Positions 1-13,425 of a stretch of 64,000 nt of DNA are shown here, one piece after another. Position 1 is the first letter of the stretch; the number at the start of each line of letters is the position of its first letter. The notes beneath the pieces are model-generated. The model made no database searches and had not been told where the DNA came from. It saw nothing but the letters and a program-made list of their open reading frames with translations. Source of the DNA: Metridium senile (lineage: Eukaryota > Cnidaria > Anthozoa > Actiniaria > Metridiidae); assembly GCA_949775045.1 (NCBI GenBank), contig OX459101.1:693501-757500 (forward strand). Reading direction: 5' to 3'. A program made the position numbers and the translations under genes.

Positions 1-256
1 AGCTGTGTCAAAATGAACATCATAAATGAAAAGAGCACCTCAACATAAGTAAGAAGGCGAAATATCAGCTCATAAAATGTAACACGAGGGAAATGGCATT
101 AAATTAAAAATTCAATAATTTCTTATGATTTGTATGGAAATCCTGGTCTGGATTGCAAGCTTTGCCATCCAGTGGACATTTTCCATACAAATCCTTATAA
201 TATATTGAATTTTATATTTAATGCTTTGAAGCTCTGATGTTTATTTTGACACAGCT
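1..256. mobile_element. MITE-like palindromic element
   Basis: The two ends are inverted copies of each other: it opens with AGCTGTGTCAAAAT and closes with ATTTTGACACAGCT. Inner segments are also inverted (GATTTGTATGGAAA near 130 against TTTCCATACAAATC near 180, and GGCATTAAAT-like against ATTTAATGC). No coding capacity. The window begins exactly at the left end, so a target duplication cannot be seen. Confidence 0.75.
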
Positions 257-1480
257 GTTCGATTTAAAAGGGGTAGGGTCAAGTGACCTGTTGTTGCAAA
301 AGGCCCATTGTTAAAGCTTTGAGAAAGACTTTAGTGTCTCAATTGAATGGTTTCATGTTAAATGATGTTCATGATTTGTGATCGTTCAGATGTATGTAGT
401 TATAGTTTAGTCATTCAAATTGGCTGAAATATTTAAATTTGATACCTGTTACACCTTACATTAGGTGCTAGAAAATAATAGCTGTTGCTAAAGTAATGAA
501 ATTGTTTTTCGAACAATTGATTAAAGTCACAGCCCTTAGAAGCTTGATAATAACAAAACAGCCCAAAAGACTTCAATCTATATTGTTCAAAGTAATTTCC
601 TTATAACTGCAATAACAACCGTTGCCATAGATATTGATATCCATTCTAGACAAAATGCCGTAGGATCATCTGTGGCAATAGCTGGTATTACAGCTATGCG
701 GTTAAGTTACTAATTGTTATTGAGTATTATATGAATATGATTTAATTATTAGAATACAGTAGAGAAAAGTACAATAGAGTACGTAGAATTAGTTTATTTT
801 AAAGTTGCACAGATATCAACATTGTTCATACATTTTAGAAGCAGCCGTGATATTATTTATAGTATAACTTATTAGTTGATTGTTTGTTTATATATGTGTC
901 AAAGGCAGTTTCTCTACTCTCATTTAGAAGGATAATTATCTAAAATCATTGAATACAAAAAGCATGATTTTTTGCCAGAATTTATAGAATTGTTTTTTAG
1001 ACTTGAAGACTAGCTAGCAATCTAAATGATTACATATTAATTATAGAATAATAACAAATATTGTATAATTTCTGCTTTTATATGTTAAAGATATGTACAA
1101 ATAATCAGGATGTTATAGAACATTATTTTTAATGACTATAAGACATCTTCTTTTTAGAAATGCAAATAAATGAACATTATATGTTAGGAGATATAGTACG
1201 AATACTGACTCTGAGAAATATAACTGTTACCTTAGATATTAGTATTGCAAGAAATCTTGAGAGACAATATTATAGTGAATTTTATTCTAAAATCATTTTC
1301 AATGTTAGAATCTATAGGATACTGTCCAGTCTCATCATTGTCTTGGGTTTCCTGTTTAGTATAGTGGAAGAGAAGAATCCCAGTCTCCCAATTAATGGTC
1401 AATAAAACTGTTACAAGAAGGCCCAAAGGAGGAAAAAGAGTTGTCTGAGGAAAATGCTAGAATTAGTTATCCCATATATT
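257..1480. other. AT-rich non-coding DNA
   Basis: No convincing gene, RNA or repeat unit seen. The short ORFs here have no recognisable domain and no splice-compatible neighbours. Confidence 0.5.
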
Positions 1481-1885
1481 AATGGAAAATATAGCAAGTA
1501 AACTAGTATAGGCTGCGTCGGTGTTTGATATAAACAATAGGTAATATAATGAAATTTGTAACACTGTAAAAAAAGTTGACTTAAGTTTACTGGCGTTTCA
1601 AGCTTTAGCCCTTCATCAGAGTAAACGATTTCCAGGCTAATAAGAATAATAAGAATAATAAACTCTCTATTTAACGCTTGAAACGTCAATAAATTAGTTA
1701 AGTTGACATTTTTTACAGTGTTTTAAACAATATTGACTTAACTTTACTGATGTTTCAAGCTTTAGCCCTTTGCCGGAGTAATATAAAAGTGTTCCAGGAT
1801 AAAGCACGAAACATCAGTAAAATTCTTAAAGTCTACATTTTTTTACAGTACGTGTTACAAATTTTATTATATTACCTATCCCATA
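1481..1885. repeat. Dispersed repeat R1, two degenerate copies
   Basis: Carries the R1 core twice (GCTTTAGCCCTT near 1602 and 1760), each next to TTGACTTAA and a GTAACACTGTAAAAAA-type motif. Inverted partner segments (TTGAAACGTCA near 1678, TACAGTGTT) show the palindromic design seen in fuller copies at 16810 and 34723. Confidence 0.75.
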
Positions 1886-2408
1886 TATTGATAAGATTGT
1901 GGCAAGTTTGTATGTGTACATCACACTTGTAACACAAGTGTAGCTGAATTGAAAGATGGTGGCCAGTATGAAACATTTGTTATTGGCTGAATATATATCT
2001 TGAAAACCAGACAGCCATCGGAGAGTTTGAAATACAGAAACCAAAGTACAAGAACAGGAAGGAAAATTATCAAAAATGAAATTATTTTTATGATGATTAT
2101 TTTTTTTGGACTCGCACTTTGGCTTGTGAATATCTTCTGTGTCATGTGAAGAACCCATTGTGTTTCAACACGGATGTGAGGCTAGGCAGTCATTGCACAT
2201 TAGTGAGGTTGTGCAATATAAATATCGTTTGCTATATCAGAGTTTCAAATATTCTTTACACAAATAAACTATTAATATCTAGAAATAATAAATTGGTGAA
2301 TATGCCAACAGTTTTTAGTTATTTAATATAATTAGGTATATATTGAACCAGTGAGCTACTGGTAAATATGCTGAAATATGGCAAAATATGGAATAAAATA
2401 TAGCATGT

Positions 2409-2502
2409 TAGCCTGCGTAGCCAGGCTCCCAGATCTCCCCTCCCCCTCCCAATCTCTCAGAGCTCCCCTCCCCCTCAGTCCCAGAGCCAGCTATGCAGGC
2501 TA
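2409..2502. mobile_element. Short MITE, TAGCCTGC family (E)
   Basis: Starts TAGCCTGCGTAGCC and ends with the inverted GCAGGCTA; the interior is pyrimidine-rich (CCCCTCCCCCTCC). Relatives lie at 24183-24313 and 54109-54205, with partial copies near 20470 and 27245. Confidence 0.7.
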
Positions 2503-2829
2503 GTAGCATGTATGCTTATAAGAGCATAAATTGCTATGCGCAGTATGCAAATGTTTAACTTCTTTTAATGCATTCACACACTTTGATGTATGTTTATTTC
2601 AATATAGACTTGTTATGAAAATATGTTGTGCATTAAAACATGATATATTTTTGCGTATCACAGCTATAAATGATATATGATATTATTATTAACTGTTTTA
2701 TAACCTTGGCATTGATATATATTGTAAAAACTAGTAGCTGTAGCAAGAACTAGAAATTTACCACAATAAAATTGATCCATATTTGTTTCTTTAATAAAAT
2801 ATTCTATTCAGATTCTAATTTACACAGTA

Positions 2830-3056
2830 ATAATAATGACAATAATGGCTAGTTCTTATATAGCGCATTTCCAGAACTGCTCAATGTGCTTACTCAACGT
2901 GTTCGAGTTGAAGGTATATCAAGGTGCATTAAGCTGCCACCATACAACCCATGTCTGAACACGGAGTTCTTTTACGTCTTAAGCCTAACCCCAATGAACC
3001 CAGACCTTCTGCACAGTAATCCAAAGCTCTATCCACTGAGCTAATCTGTCGGCGGT
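2830..3056 (-). mobile_element. tRNA-derived SINE (family 3)
   Basis: Read on the minus strand, it begins with a tRNA-like head: an A-box TAGCTCAGTGGATAGAG, then a B-box-like GGTCTGGGTTCATTGG. It ends in a body containing the complement of TATATAGCGCATTTCC, a tail type common in invertebrate SINEs. The D-arm and T-arm are degenerate, so this is not a functional tRNA. A tail-like fragment (CAGCGCATTCC) occurs near 38060. Confidence 0.7.
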
Positions 3057-3211
3057 AATTAAGGGACAGACCATTAGATATTTGAGGATGGGGGTAATTA
3101 GGCAGAATATTATTTTTTGCCCTCAACATCTCTTTCAGGATTGTTTGTAAAAAGCTGTGCTCAAATTTTTTTGGGGGGGTAATTGCCCAACCCCAACCCC
3201 ATCAATAGTTG

Positions 3212-3352
3212 ATGAATCAGTCAGTCAATCAATCAATGAATCAGTCAATCAATCAGTCAATCAATCAATCAGTCAAACAATCAGTCATTCAATCAATCAG
3301 TCAATCATGCAGTCAATTAATCAATCAGTCAATCAATCAGTCAATCAATCAA
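3212..3352. repeat. AATC/AGTC short tandem repeat
   Basis: Alternating AATC and AGTC units over about 140 bp. It makes a Ser/Gln/Asn-repeat ORF that is not a gene. Confidence 0.9.
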
Positions 3353-3412
3353 TCCTCTGGGCCAAATATAAAACAATCAGTCTGAGTCAACCAGTCAGTA
3401 TTATACCAAGCA

Positions 3413-3657
3413 CGCATAAAAAGCACCGGTATAAAACGTGAAGTTGGTGGACGTCAATCAAACTGTGTTTACAAGACACATGGTGTTTTTACTTCAGTCG
3501 GGTTGCAAAACATGTCTGAATCCGACGAAGAGGTTGTTGTAGGAATTCAGATGTGTTTCGCAACCCGACTGAAGTAAAAACACCATGCCTCTTGTAAACA
3601 CAGTTTGATTGACGTATGTCCACCAACTTCACGTTTTATAGCGGTGCTTTTTATGCG
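3413..3657. mobile_element. MITE, near-perfect long palindrome
   Basis: Left arm CGCATAAAAAGCACCGG is mirrored by GCGGTGCTTTTTATGCG at the right. The arms stay paired inward for more than 100 bp (GTGAAGTTGGTGGA against TCCACCAACTTCAC; TTCAGTCGGGTTGC against GCAACCCGACTGAA), leaving a small loop near 3525. The ORF overlapping its right arm is a by-product. Confidence 0.9.
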
Positions 3658-4140
3658 AGTGGTGCACGTGTGACTGAGAACTGCTGTAATATATTATACA
3701 ACTGGTCAAATTTTCCAAACATTTTTCACAGACATTACCTGCAAAAACACAAAAAACATCCATGTAAGAAAGGTAAATTTTATTGGCATATATTTCTGTT
3801 AAAATTACAATTCACCATACATTCCCTTATACTGACCCTACGCTTGGGCTTCCTGTGGTCAAATAAAACAATTTCACAGTCATTCACATTCATCCAATCA
3901 ATCGATCAACAAAATTGAACTTGAGCGTATTATATAGTCTTGAACAGCCCAGATAACTAAGAAGGGGAACTCTGTTAATTATTAATAAGTCCTTTTTAAA
4001 AGCCCTTTCCACTTCTTTATTGCCTATTCACAACTGAAATAATGTAAAAACAATAAATCATTAAAAGTAATAAAGAAACTTGAAAAAATAAATAACGAAA
4101 AAAAGTACGGAATAATGAAAAATTATAAACAGTGGGGGAG
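3658..4140. other. Non-coding upstream region of ERGIC3
   Basis: AT-rich, no repeat unit or gene recognised. A short G-rich patch (GGGGGAGGGGAGGGG) lies at 4134-4148, just before the promoter motifs. Confidence 0.5.
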
Positions 4141-4150
4141 GGGAGGGGTT

Positions 4151-4182
4151 GCGGAAGTCCTTCCAGAGTTTGCGCATGCGCA
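4151..4182 (+). promoter_or_regulatory. Putative ERGIC3 core promoter: ETS-like and NRF1-like motifs
   Basis: GCGGAAGT (4151-4158) resembles an ETS site. TGCGCATGCGCA (4171-4182) is an exact match to the palindromic NRF1 consensus. Both lie about 95-125 bp upstream of the ERGIC3 start codon, where a TATA-less housekeeping promoter would be expected. No TATA box was seen. The role is inferred from position and motif only. Confidence 0.5.
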
Positions 4183-4276
4183 CTTCAAGATATGTTAACC
4201 GGTCTTATTTATCCATTTATAGAATTCTCTCTTACAAAACACTTTGTAGTCTTCAAATTAATTATAAAAATCAACT

Positions 4277-7200
4277 ATGGAATCTAAAGACCTTTTTACT
4301 ACACTCAAAAGGTTTGATGCCTATCCTAAAACATTGGAAGATTTTCGTATAAAGACTTTTGGAGGGGCTGCAGGTTTGTAAGACTCGGAAAATTGCTTCA
4401 ACATTTCACTTCGATTGTTTATTAAACTTTATTTATCTTTCAGCTAATCTAACACTATAAACAATCTTTCTACTCTTATAGTATTTAATATAGGAGCTAT
4501 TGCATAGCTTTAAAGCAAGGAATTTTAAGTTTTTGAAGCGAAAATTCGGTTCAGACAAAATAAGTTTTTGTTGTTGAAATATGACAACGTGGCAGCCATA
4601 GAGCCAATAACAGCTCGTTTGAAAAATTGCTTTTAAAATGCACTACATCTTTTATTTCCCGTAGAGTTTAATTACTTTGCCATAAAATGACTTGTTTGGA
4701 AGGGTTTTTGGTTCAATAGGATAGTATTGTTTTGTTGACAAAGCTGAGAAATTGTATATGTATTGACTAGTAAAAACCTGTTATTTTGACTTGAAAATTG
4801 ATCACTCATTGTTTGAATAGCGACAGAAGATTAAAATATATAGGTCTTCATTGCAGTGAATTTTCTTAGATATCAAAAGTTGATAAGTTACACCGTGTTT
4901 CTGGTGTGTTTTGGAGTGGGTCATGTTGTTGTGATATGTTGTTACATGTATTGATCATCAGATGTTGATAATTGAAGCAGTTATGTTGGTAGTTAATTAA
5001 GGTGAAACCAGCGATGATAATGATGTGAATGATAAAGAGCAGATTTTGCATGACTCTGAAAAGTTCAGTGGTGTGTGTGTGTCTTGCCATACCTGTGATG
5101 TTTGTAGAAATTTGACATTGCTTGCCGTGCGTTGACCTTGTTCGTGCTGTCAGCTTTTCATAGTCACACAAAATCTGCTTTTATAGCAACATTGGTTTGT
5201 TAAAATATATATGTGTTAATGGCAATTTTATAATGATAATGATGATATAGATGGCGATGATAATAATAATTAATGAATATGATGACAACAATAATGATGA
5301 TGATGGTGGTGGTGAATAATCTTATGGCAACATAAACGATAGGTAAAATAATGAAATTTGTAACACCGTAAAAAATGTTGACTTAACTTTACTGACGTTT
5401 TGAGCTTTAGCCCTTCGTCGGAGTAAAAGAGTTAGAAACGACGCAGCCTATAATAGTTTACTCGCTAGTTTCCATTTATGGCAATATAGCTGATGATGAT
5501 GATGGTGGTGATAGTGGTGATAGTGATTATCAAATTAATATCAATGGTGATTATAATTAGGACAACAGCTATAGCTCAATATGGTGATGGTAGTGATGAT
5601 GATGATAATTATAGTGATAAAAATGGAATTGGTTAAGATGATAATATTTTTTAATTTTATACAAGCAATCTTATTGTTTTCATTTCAGTTACCATTGTCA
5701 GCGGGATTCTCATGTTTCTTCTATTTGTATCAGAATTAAACTATTATTTAACTACAGAGGTATGATCATAATAATAATAATTTATTTATTTCTAGTGCAT
5801 CCCAAACAATCCTCATGCACTTAATTAAGGTGGATCGCTATAATTTTCTTTGACGTGAGATGTTGACTTAACTTTACTGACGTTTCGAGCTTTAGCCCTT
5901 CAATAAAGTTAAACAACATTTTTTACAAATTTCATTCTATTACCTATCGTTTATATCAAACACTGACGCAGCCTATACTTGTCTAGTTTACTTGCTAGTT
6001 TCCATTTATTTGACATGAGATACTAATTTTAAAATCAAGATTTGGCTGCATAAAACTTCTTTGATTGCTTTGATCCTTTGTAAACTTTGTTATATAAGAC
6101 CAAAGTTTTGTTTGGTAGTGGTTTCCTAGCAACTTATTGCTAGGAGAATAATTTTTATGCAGCAAAATCTTGATTTTAAAAGTGGTGGTACCTCATGTCA
6201 AAAAAAAACTATAGCTGTCCACCTTAAGTTGATTCATAAATTAATAATTAATAAATAAATAATAAATGACATATAGATTATTTACAAGTTCTTTGACTTG
6301 TTCAAACCTTAGCCTTGAAAGCATGTATGGGATGTACATTCATTTGGATTAAGTACAGCCTGTGGTAACTAAAGATAAAAATACACGTATCAACAAACAA
6401 TAAAATTCCACAGGTTTTGACTTTACTATATTGACTAGTTAATTTACCTATAATAAACACAGCCCACAGTTAAGCATAGAATGCATGTACCAAGAAACAG
6501 TAAATTAACACAGACTCCAAAACTTTATTGTCTTACTAATAGTTATAATAGTGATCAACCAGCGATTCACTCTGGCTCTTCGTTGACCAGGTCAACAATA
6601 GAGAAACTGTACTGTACTGTACTGTATTATTGTTTTAAAGTACAAAAGTTCCAACAAAACTGATCATGATTATCATTATTTTTTTCTCCTGCTAGGTATC
6701 GCCAGAGCTATTTGTTGATACAACAAGAGGTGAAAAACTCAAAATTAATGTAGATATTAGTTTTGCAAGGCTACCCTGTGTTTGTAAGTAAAATTGTAAA
6801 TCATTTCAATTATTAATAGTAAACTTTGAATATCTCATCTCTTGTTCACCACTTTGGTCCAGTTTCAAGTCCTTACTTGCATGAGTATCGATCATATGTG
6901 AGTTGAGTTTGTTTGATGTGTTGTTCACTCCCTTATAATTCTATAAATATATTTCTCAGTATTATAATTATGTGAGTTGAGTTTGTTTGATGTGTTGTTT
7001 TCTAGTTTTCACAATGGTTTTTCAATAAAGTTTTCCTTCGTTATGGAAAAAATGTAACATCTGGGGTTAGTTTTTGTGAGCTTGTAAAATAATAATGATG
7101 GTATTGAAAGCCATGGTTTTAGCGGAAAATGGGGAAGCCTAGTTATGAAATTTGTGCTCAGTTGTCTCCTGCTTATGCTCTTCTCCAATTATAGATCAAA

Positions 7201-8935
7201 TGTTTGAAAGATAACTTGTTTGTTTTTGTTTAATTTATAGATCTAAGTATTGATGCTATGGATGTATCAGGCGAACAACAAGTATGTATTTACCTCACCA
7301 CCAAGCTTAAGATAATATATAATTATACATATTTTGAGCTTCAATGGGGCAAAACTTTCAAATTTTGCACAGGACTCTATACTAACTCTTTCATTAGGCT
7401 TAATTAAAAGAACCTAAAAAAATTGATGTTGTATCAAATTAAATTAATTTTTCTAACGTACAAAAAAATAGATACAAGTATGTATTGTACCATTTTTTTT
7501 TTTTTAGTTTAGTTTAGTTTATTTGCTCTCTTTGAATATTACATTATTAGTGTTATAATTGATAGTGGACTGATAGTTGGTTTTATTCTAGATTGATGTG
7601 GCAAGTCATATGCTGAAGAAAAGATTAAACTTAGATGGTACTCCTTACGACGAAAAAGCTGAAAAAGAAGGTATGTGAAGAATTACAGATAACAAGACTA
7701 CAAATACCCACAGACAGTTATTGTCCATTTGCATAATAGTGTCATAGACCACCAAGACCAGAATGCTTTGCCAACTTTCTTTTGTGAAATAATAAGTACT
7801 ATATACAATATGAGTGGCCGATCTGTATGTCTTCGACTCACCACTGTATATCTCATACAGATCAGACACGAATATTGTATAGTACTTGTGAAACTCCAAC
7901 ATTAGTTCTTTAATATTTTACTAAAATTGTCAAGATAAAAGTAAATCTGGCCGAGAAAATTCAAGTTAAAACTTATGCAAATCAGGTTGAATCTATATTG
8001 AATATACAACCACCATCACAGATTTGAATTCTTTTGTCAATTGCTCATTAATTATTCATGAATTTTATAAGTGCCTTAGATAAAACTTTCCACTGCTCTG
8101 TCCATAACCTCAATCTCGATAGTGTGCAATTATTTTTGACTACAGCCCATGGAATTTTGAAGTGTTTCAATTATCTTCAATTGTTTGATAATGTGTCCAA
8201 GATGTAGTCAAATTGTAAAGAATATATTACATGTTGTTGAGGCTGAGGTTATGGACATGAACCATTAAAAGGTCTATATAATAACTTAACAACACCTAGT
8301 AGGTACAGACCATCTTCATGTATATAAAGATAGTTCTTTTTCTTAACTGTTTGCTAATATCACATAATATTATATTTGTAACAGGTCTTGGCGATAAAAG
8401 TCATCAGGCAAAAGAACTTTTAGAAGTAAGTTAAGATCTTTTGTGATGTTGAGATTTATTATAAAGTAACAACAACAGTGTAAAAACAGGCATAGAAATA
8501 TAACTGAAAATTCTTCAAATATAGCAGATTTGATATATAATTCTATTTTCTGCAGCTTGATCCAAATCGATGTGAAAGTTGTTATGGAGCTGAAACACCA
8601 GAAAAAAAGTATGTTATATCTTATTAGTATTTTATTGTTTTACCTTAAAGTTTCCATGAAGTGATAAAACTATCAACACCACCACAACTATTATCATCAT
8701 CATTGGACCTCATCATCACTATCTCCATTATACCCACCCCCACTAGCATCGCAAGCATCACCATCAGCATCACCAACACTGTCACCACTGATATCATCAC
8801 CATAATTATCATGATTATGACCACTACCATCATCATTATCATCATCATCACCACCACCACAATCATCATCATCACTATCATCACCATCATCACTATCACT
8901 ATCATCACCATCATCACCATCATCACTATCATCAC

Positions 8936-8967
<32 letters not shown>

Positions 8968-8972
8968 CTATC

Positions 8973-9003
<31 letters not shown>

Positions 9004-11819
9004 CTATCATCATCATCATCACCATCATCACTATCATCATCATAATCACCATCATCATCATCACTATCATCACTATCATCATCATCATCACTATCATCAC
9101 CATCATCACTATCATCATCATCATCATGAATCATCATCATCATCATCATCATCATTACTATCACCACTACCACCACCACCACCACCACCGTCATCATCAT
9201 CACTATCACTATCATCACCATCACCATCATCATGACTATCATCATCAACTCTATTGTATTGTTTCTTCCAGGTGTTGCAATACTTGTGAAGATGTAAGAG
9301 AATCGTATCGAAGGAAAGGATGGGCCATGTCTAGTATTGACGATGTAAAGCAGGTAAAGTAGTTCAGAAATCTTTATATCTTCATATTTCCCTCTGTGTA
9401 AACATATTCTGAGAACTTAGTCTGTCAATAGTCCTTTACACGGCTCTGCCTCAGTGACCACAAATAATAGTTCCAAGTCGAAGTTTGCGTTGCTGCGCAT
9501 GATAAATTATAGTTATTTTACTGTATTGCTATGTGCATGGTCACTGAGTGGAACTGAAAAGGACTATATTGTTCCACTACCACTACCATCCATTAAAAAT
9601 ATCAAAGTATGGTTATGTACCAATAACTCAAGTTAGCTTGGATTGACTGCAATAAATAACCAATTTCACAACAATCATTTTGAAATGTTTGAGTGTGTAG
9701 AATACTGTGGGTAATTTACTGTTAGTAATATCATTGAATGTGTTGCTGTGGTTTCTCAGTGTGTAGAATACTGTGGGTAATTTACTGTTAGTAATATCAT
9801 TGAATGTGTTGCTGTGGTTTCTCAGTGTGTAGAATACTGTGGGTAATTTACTGTTAGTAATATCATTGAATGTGTTGCTGTGGTTTCTCAGTGTGTAGAA
9901 TACTGTGGGTAATTTACTGTTAGTAATATCATTGAATGTGTTGCTGTGGTTTCTCAGTGTGTAGAATACTGTGGGTAATTTACTGTTAGTAATATCATTG
10001 AATGTGTTGCTGTGGTTTCTCAGTGTGTAGAATACTGTGGGTAATTTACTGTTAGTAATATCATTGAATGTGTTGCTGTGGTTTCTCAGTGTGTAGAGTA
10101 CTGTGGGTAATTTACTATTAGTAATATCATTGAATGTGTTGCTGTGGTTTCTCAGTGTGTAGAATACTGTGGGTAATTTACTGTTAGTAATATCATTGAA
10201 TGTGTTGCTGTGGTTTCTCAGTGTGTAGAATACTGTGGATAATGTACTGTTAGTAATATCATTGAATGTGTTGCTGTGGTTTCTCAGTGTGTAGAATACT
10301 GTGGGTAATTTACTGTTAGTAATATCATTGAATGTGTTGCTGTGGTTTCTCAGTGTGTAGAATACTGTGGGTAATGTACTGTTAGTAATATTATTGAATG
10401 TGTTGCTGTGGTTTCTCAGTGTGTAGAATACTGTGGCTGTTAGTAATATCATTGAATGTGTTGCTGTGGTTTCTCAGTGTGTAGAATACTGTGGGTAATG
10501 TACTGTTAGTAATATTATTGAATGTGTTGCTGTGGTTTCTCAGTGTGTAGAATACTGTGGCTGTTAGTAATATCATTGAATGTGTTGCTGTGGTTTCTCA
10601 GTGTGTAGAATACTGTGGGTAATTTACTGTTAGTAATATCATTGTATGTGTTGCTGTGGTTTCTCAGTGTGTAGAATATTGTGGCTGTTAGTAATATCAT
10701 TGAATGTGTTGCTGTGGTTTCTCAGTGTGTAGAATACTGTGGGTAATTTACTGTTAGTAATATCATTGAATATGTTGCTGTGGTTGCTCAGTGTGTAGAA
10801 TACTGTGGGTAATGTACTGTTAGTAATATCATTGAATGTGTTGCTGTGGTTTCTCAGTGTGTAGAATACTGTGGGTAATGTACTGTTAGTAATATCATTG
10901 AATGTGTTGCTGTGGTTTCTCAGTGTGTAGAATACTGGATAATGTACTGTTAGTAATATCATTGAATGTGTTGCTGTGGTTTCTCAGTGTGTAGAATACT
11001 GTGGGTAATTTACTGTTAGTAATATCATTGTATGTGTTGCTGTGGTTTCTCAGTGTGTAGAATATTGTGGCTGTTAGTAATATCATTGAATGTGTTGCTG
11101 TGGTTTCTCAGTGTGTAGAATACTGTGGGTAATTTACTGTTAGTAATATCATTGAATATGTTGCTGTGGTTGCTCAGTGTGTAGAATACTGTGGGTAATG
11201 TACTGTTAGTAATATCATTGAATGTGTTGCTGTGGTTTCTCAGTGTGTAGAATACTGTGGGTAATGTACTGTTAGTAATATCATTGAATGTGTTGCTGTG
11301 GTTTCTCAGTGTGTAGAATACTGGATAATGTACTGTTAGTAATATCATTGAATGTGTTGCTGTGGTTTCTCAGTGTGTAGAATACTGTGGGTAATTTACT
11401 ATTAGTAATATCATTGAATGTGTTGCTGTGGTTTCTCAGTGTGTAGAATACTGTGGGTAATGTACTGTTAGTAATATCATTGAATGTGTTGCTGTGGTTT
11501 CTCAGTGTGTAGAATACTGTGGGTAATTTACTATTAGTAATATCATTGAATGTGTTGCTGTGGTTTCTCAGTGTGTAGAATACTGTGGGTAATTTACTGT
11601 TAGTAATATCATTGAATGTGTTGCTGTGGTTTCTCAGTGTGTAGAATACTGTGGGTAATGTACTGTTAGTAATATCATTGAATGTGTTGCTGTGGTTTCT
11701 CAGTGTGTAAGGGAAGGCTGGAAGGACAAGCTACAAGAGCAGAGGAATGAAGGATGTCAGGTATATGGCTATCTAGAAGTGAACAAGGTAAGTGATGATG
11801 ATGATGGCAGCAGTGGTGG

Positions 11820-11866
<47 letters not shown>

Positions 11867-13242
11867 GCAGTGGTGATGATGATGATGATGGCAGTGGTGA
11901 TGATGATGATGATGATGGCAGCAGCGGTGATGATGATGATGATGGCAGTGGTGATGATGATGATGGCAGCAGTGGTGATGATGAAGATGATAATAATGGT
12001 GATGATGATGATGATGCTGATGGCAGTAGTGATGGTGATGTTGAAGGTGATGATGATGGTGATAATGATGGTGATGATGATGGTGTTGTTGATGGTGGCG
12101 GTGGTGATGATGATCACAATGATGATGATGGTGTTGTTGATGGTGGCGGTGGTGATGATGTTCGCAATGATGATGGTGATTTTGTTGTTGAAAATGATGG
12201 TGATGATGATGATGAGAAGGAAGGCAGGTGCAGATCCAGAAATTTGTCAGGGGATGTCCCATTTTGCAAATGAAGGGCTCTTAAGGTGTTATGGTGGTGG
12301 TGTTGATGGTGCTAATGGTGGTGGTGATGATATTGTTGATAATGATGATGTTGATGATTGTGATAATGATAATGATGCTGATGATAATGACTATAATGAT
12401 GATTTTGATGATGGCACTATACATGCAATAACTATTGGTAATGTATATTTACTTTCAGACTCATTTTCTTGTCTAGTTAGATGTATGTATGATGACTACA
12501 TGAGTTGTATATGATATGTGATCATAACACTATATATTATTAAGAATATAATTGATTGTTGGTGTATGTTTAGGTTGCTGGTAATTTTCACTTTGCTCCG
12601 GGGAAGAGCTTTCAGCAGCATCATATCCATGGTAAGACTGACATGGTATCTTACTGTCCATCACTTTGATGTTATTTAACAGATGCATTGTATTTAATCT
12701 TGAAAAGAACTGTAACTTGAACTAAAGGATTGGAGTGCAACGAATAAAAATACTATCATCATCATTATCATCCTCATTGTAATCATCGTCATTATCATCA
12801 TCATCATTATCATCATCATCATCATTGTCATCCTCATTGTCATCATCATCATTATCATCATCATCATCATCATTGTCACCATAATAACTTGATAATGGTG
12901 ATGATGATGAACTTGAACTAAAGGATTGGAGTGCAACTAATAAAAATACTATCATCATTATTATCATCATCGTCATTATCATCATTGTCATCATAATAAT
13001 TGCCATCATGGCCATCCCAATCGTCATTCGCCTAATTGTCATTTTCATCATCATAATTATCATAAGATTATTATCATCATAATCAATAGTACCATCACCA
13101 TATCCCAAACATCATAATTTACACTTATCATCATCATCATAATTAACATCATCATTAACATCACCATCATCATCATTAACATCATCATCATCATCATTAA
13201 CATCATCATCATCATCATTAACATCATCATCATCATCATTAA

Positions 13243-13283
<41 letters not shown>

Positions 13284-13369
13284 CCATCATCATCATCATT
13301 AACATCATCATCATCATCATCATCATCATCATTAACATCAGCATTAACATCATCATCATCATCATCATT

Positions 13370-13425
<56 letters not shown>

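Noticed and set aside
2985..3056. Functional tRNA on the minus strand
   Set aside because: Only the A-box half is good; the T-arm does not pair and the sequence continues into a SINE body.
8645..9362. ORFs of 160-233 residues on both strands
   Set aside because: They are translations of an (ATC)n microsatellite, overlapping a true ERGIC3 exon only at 9272-9353.
9628..10452. 274-residue minus-strand ORF of a 22-residue repeat
   Set aside because: It is the minisatellite read in an open frame because 66 is a multiple of 3. It has no start context or splice partners, and is interrupted wherever 58- or 64-bp units occur.
9690..11703. CRISPR-like array
   Set aside because: Repeats are contiguous with no unique spacers, in an animal intron.
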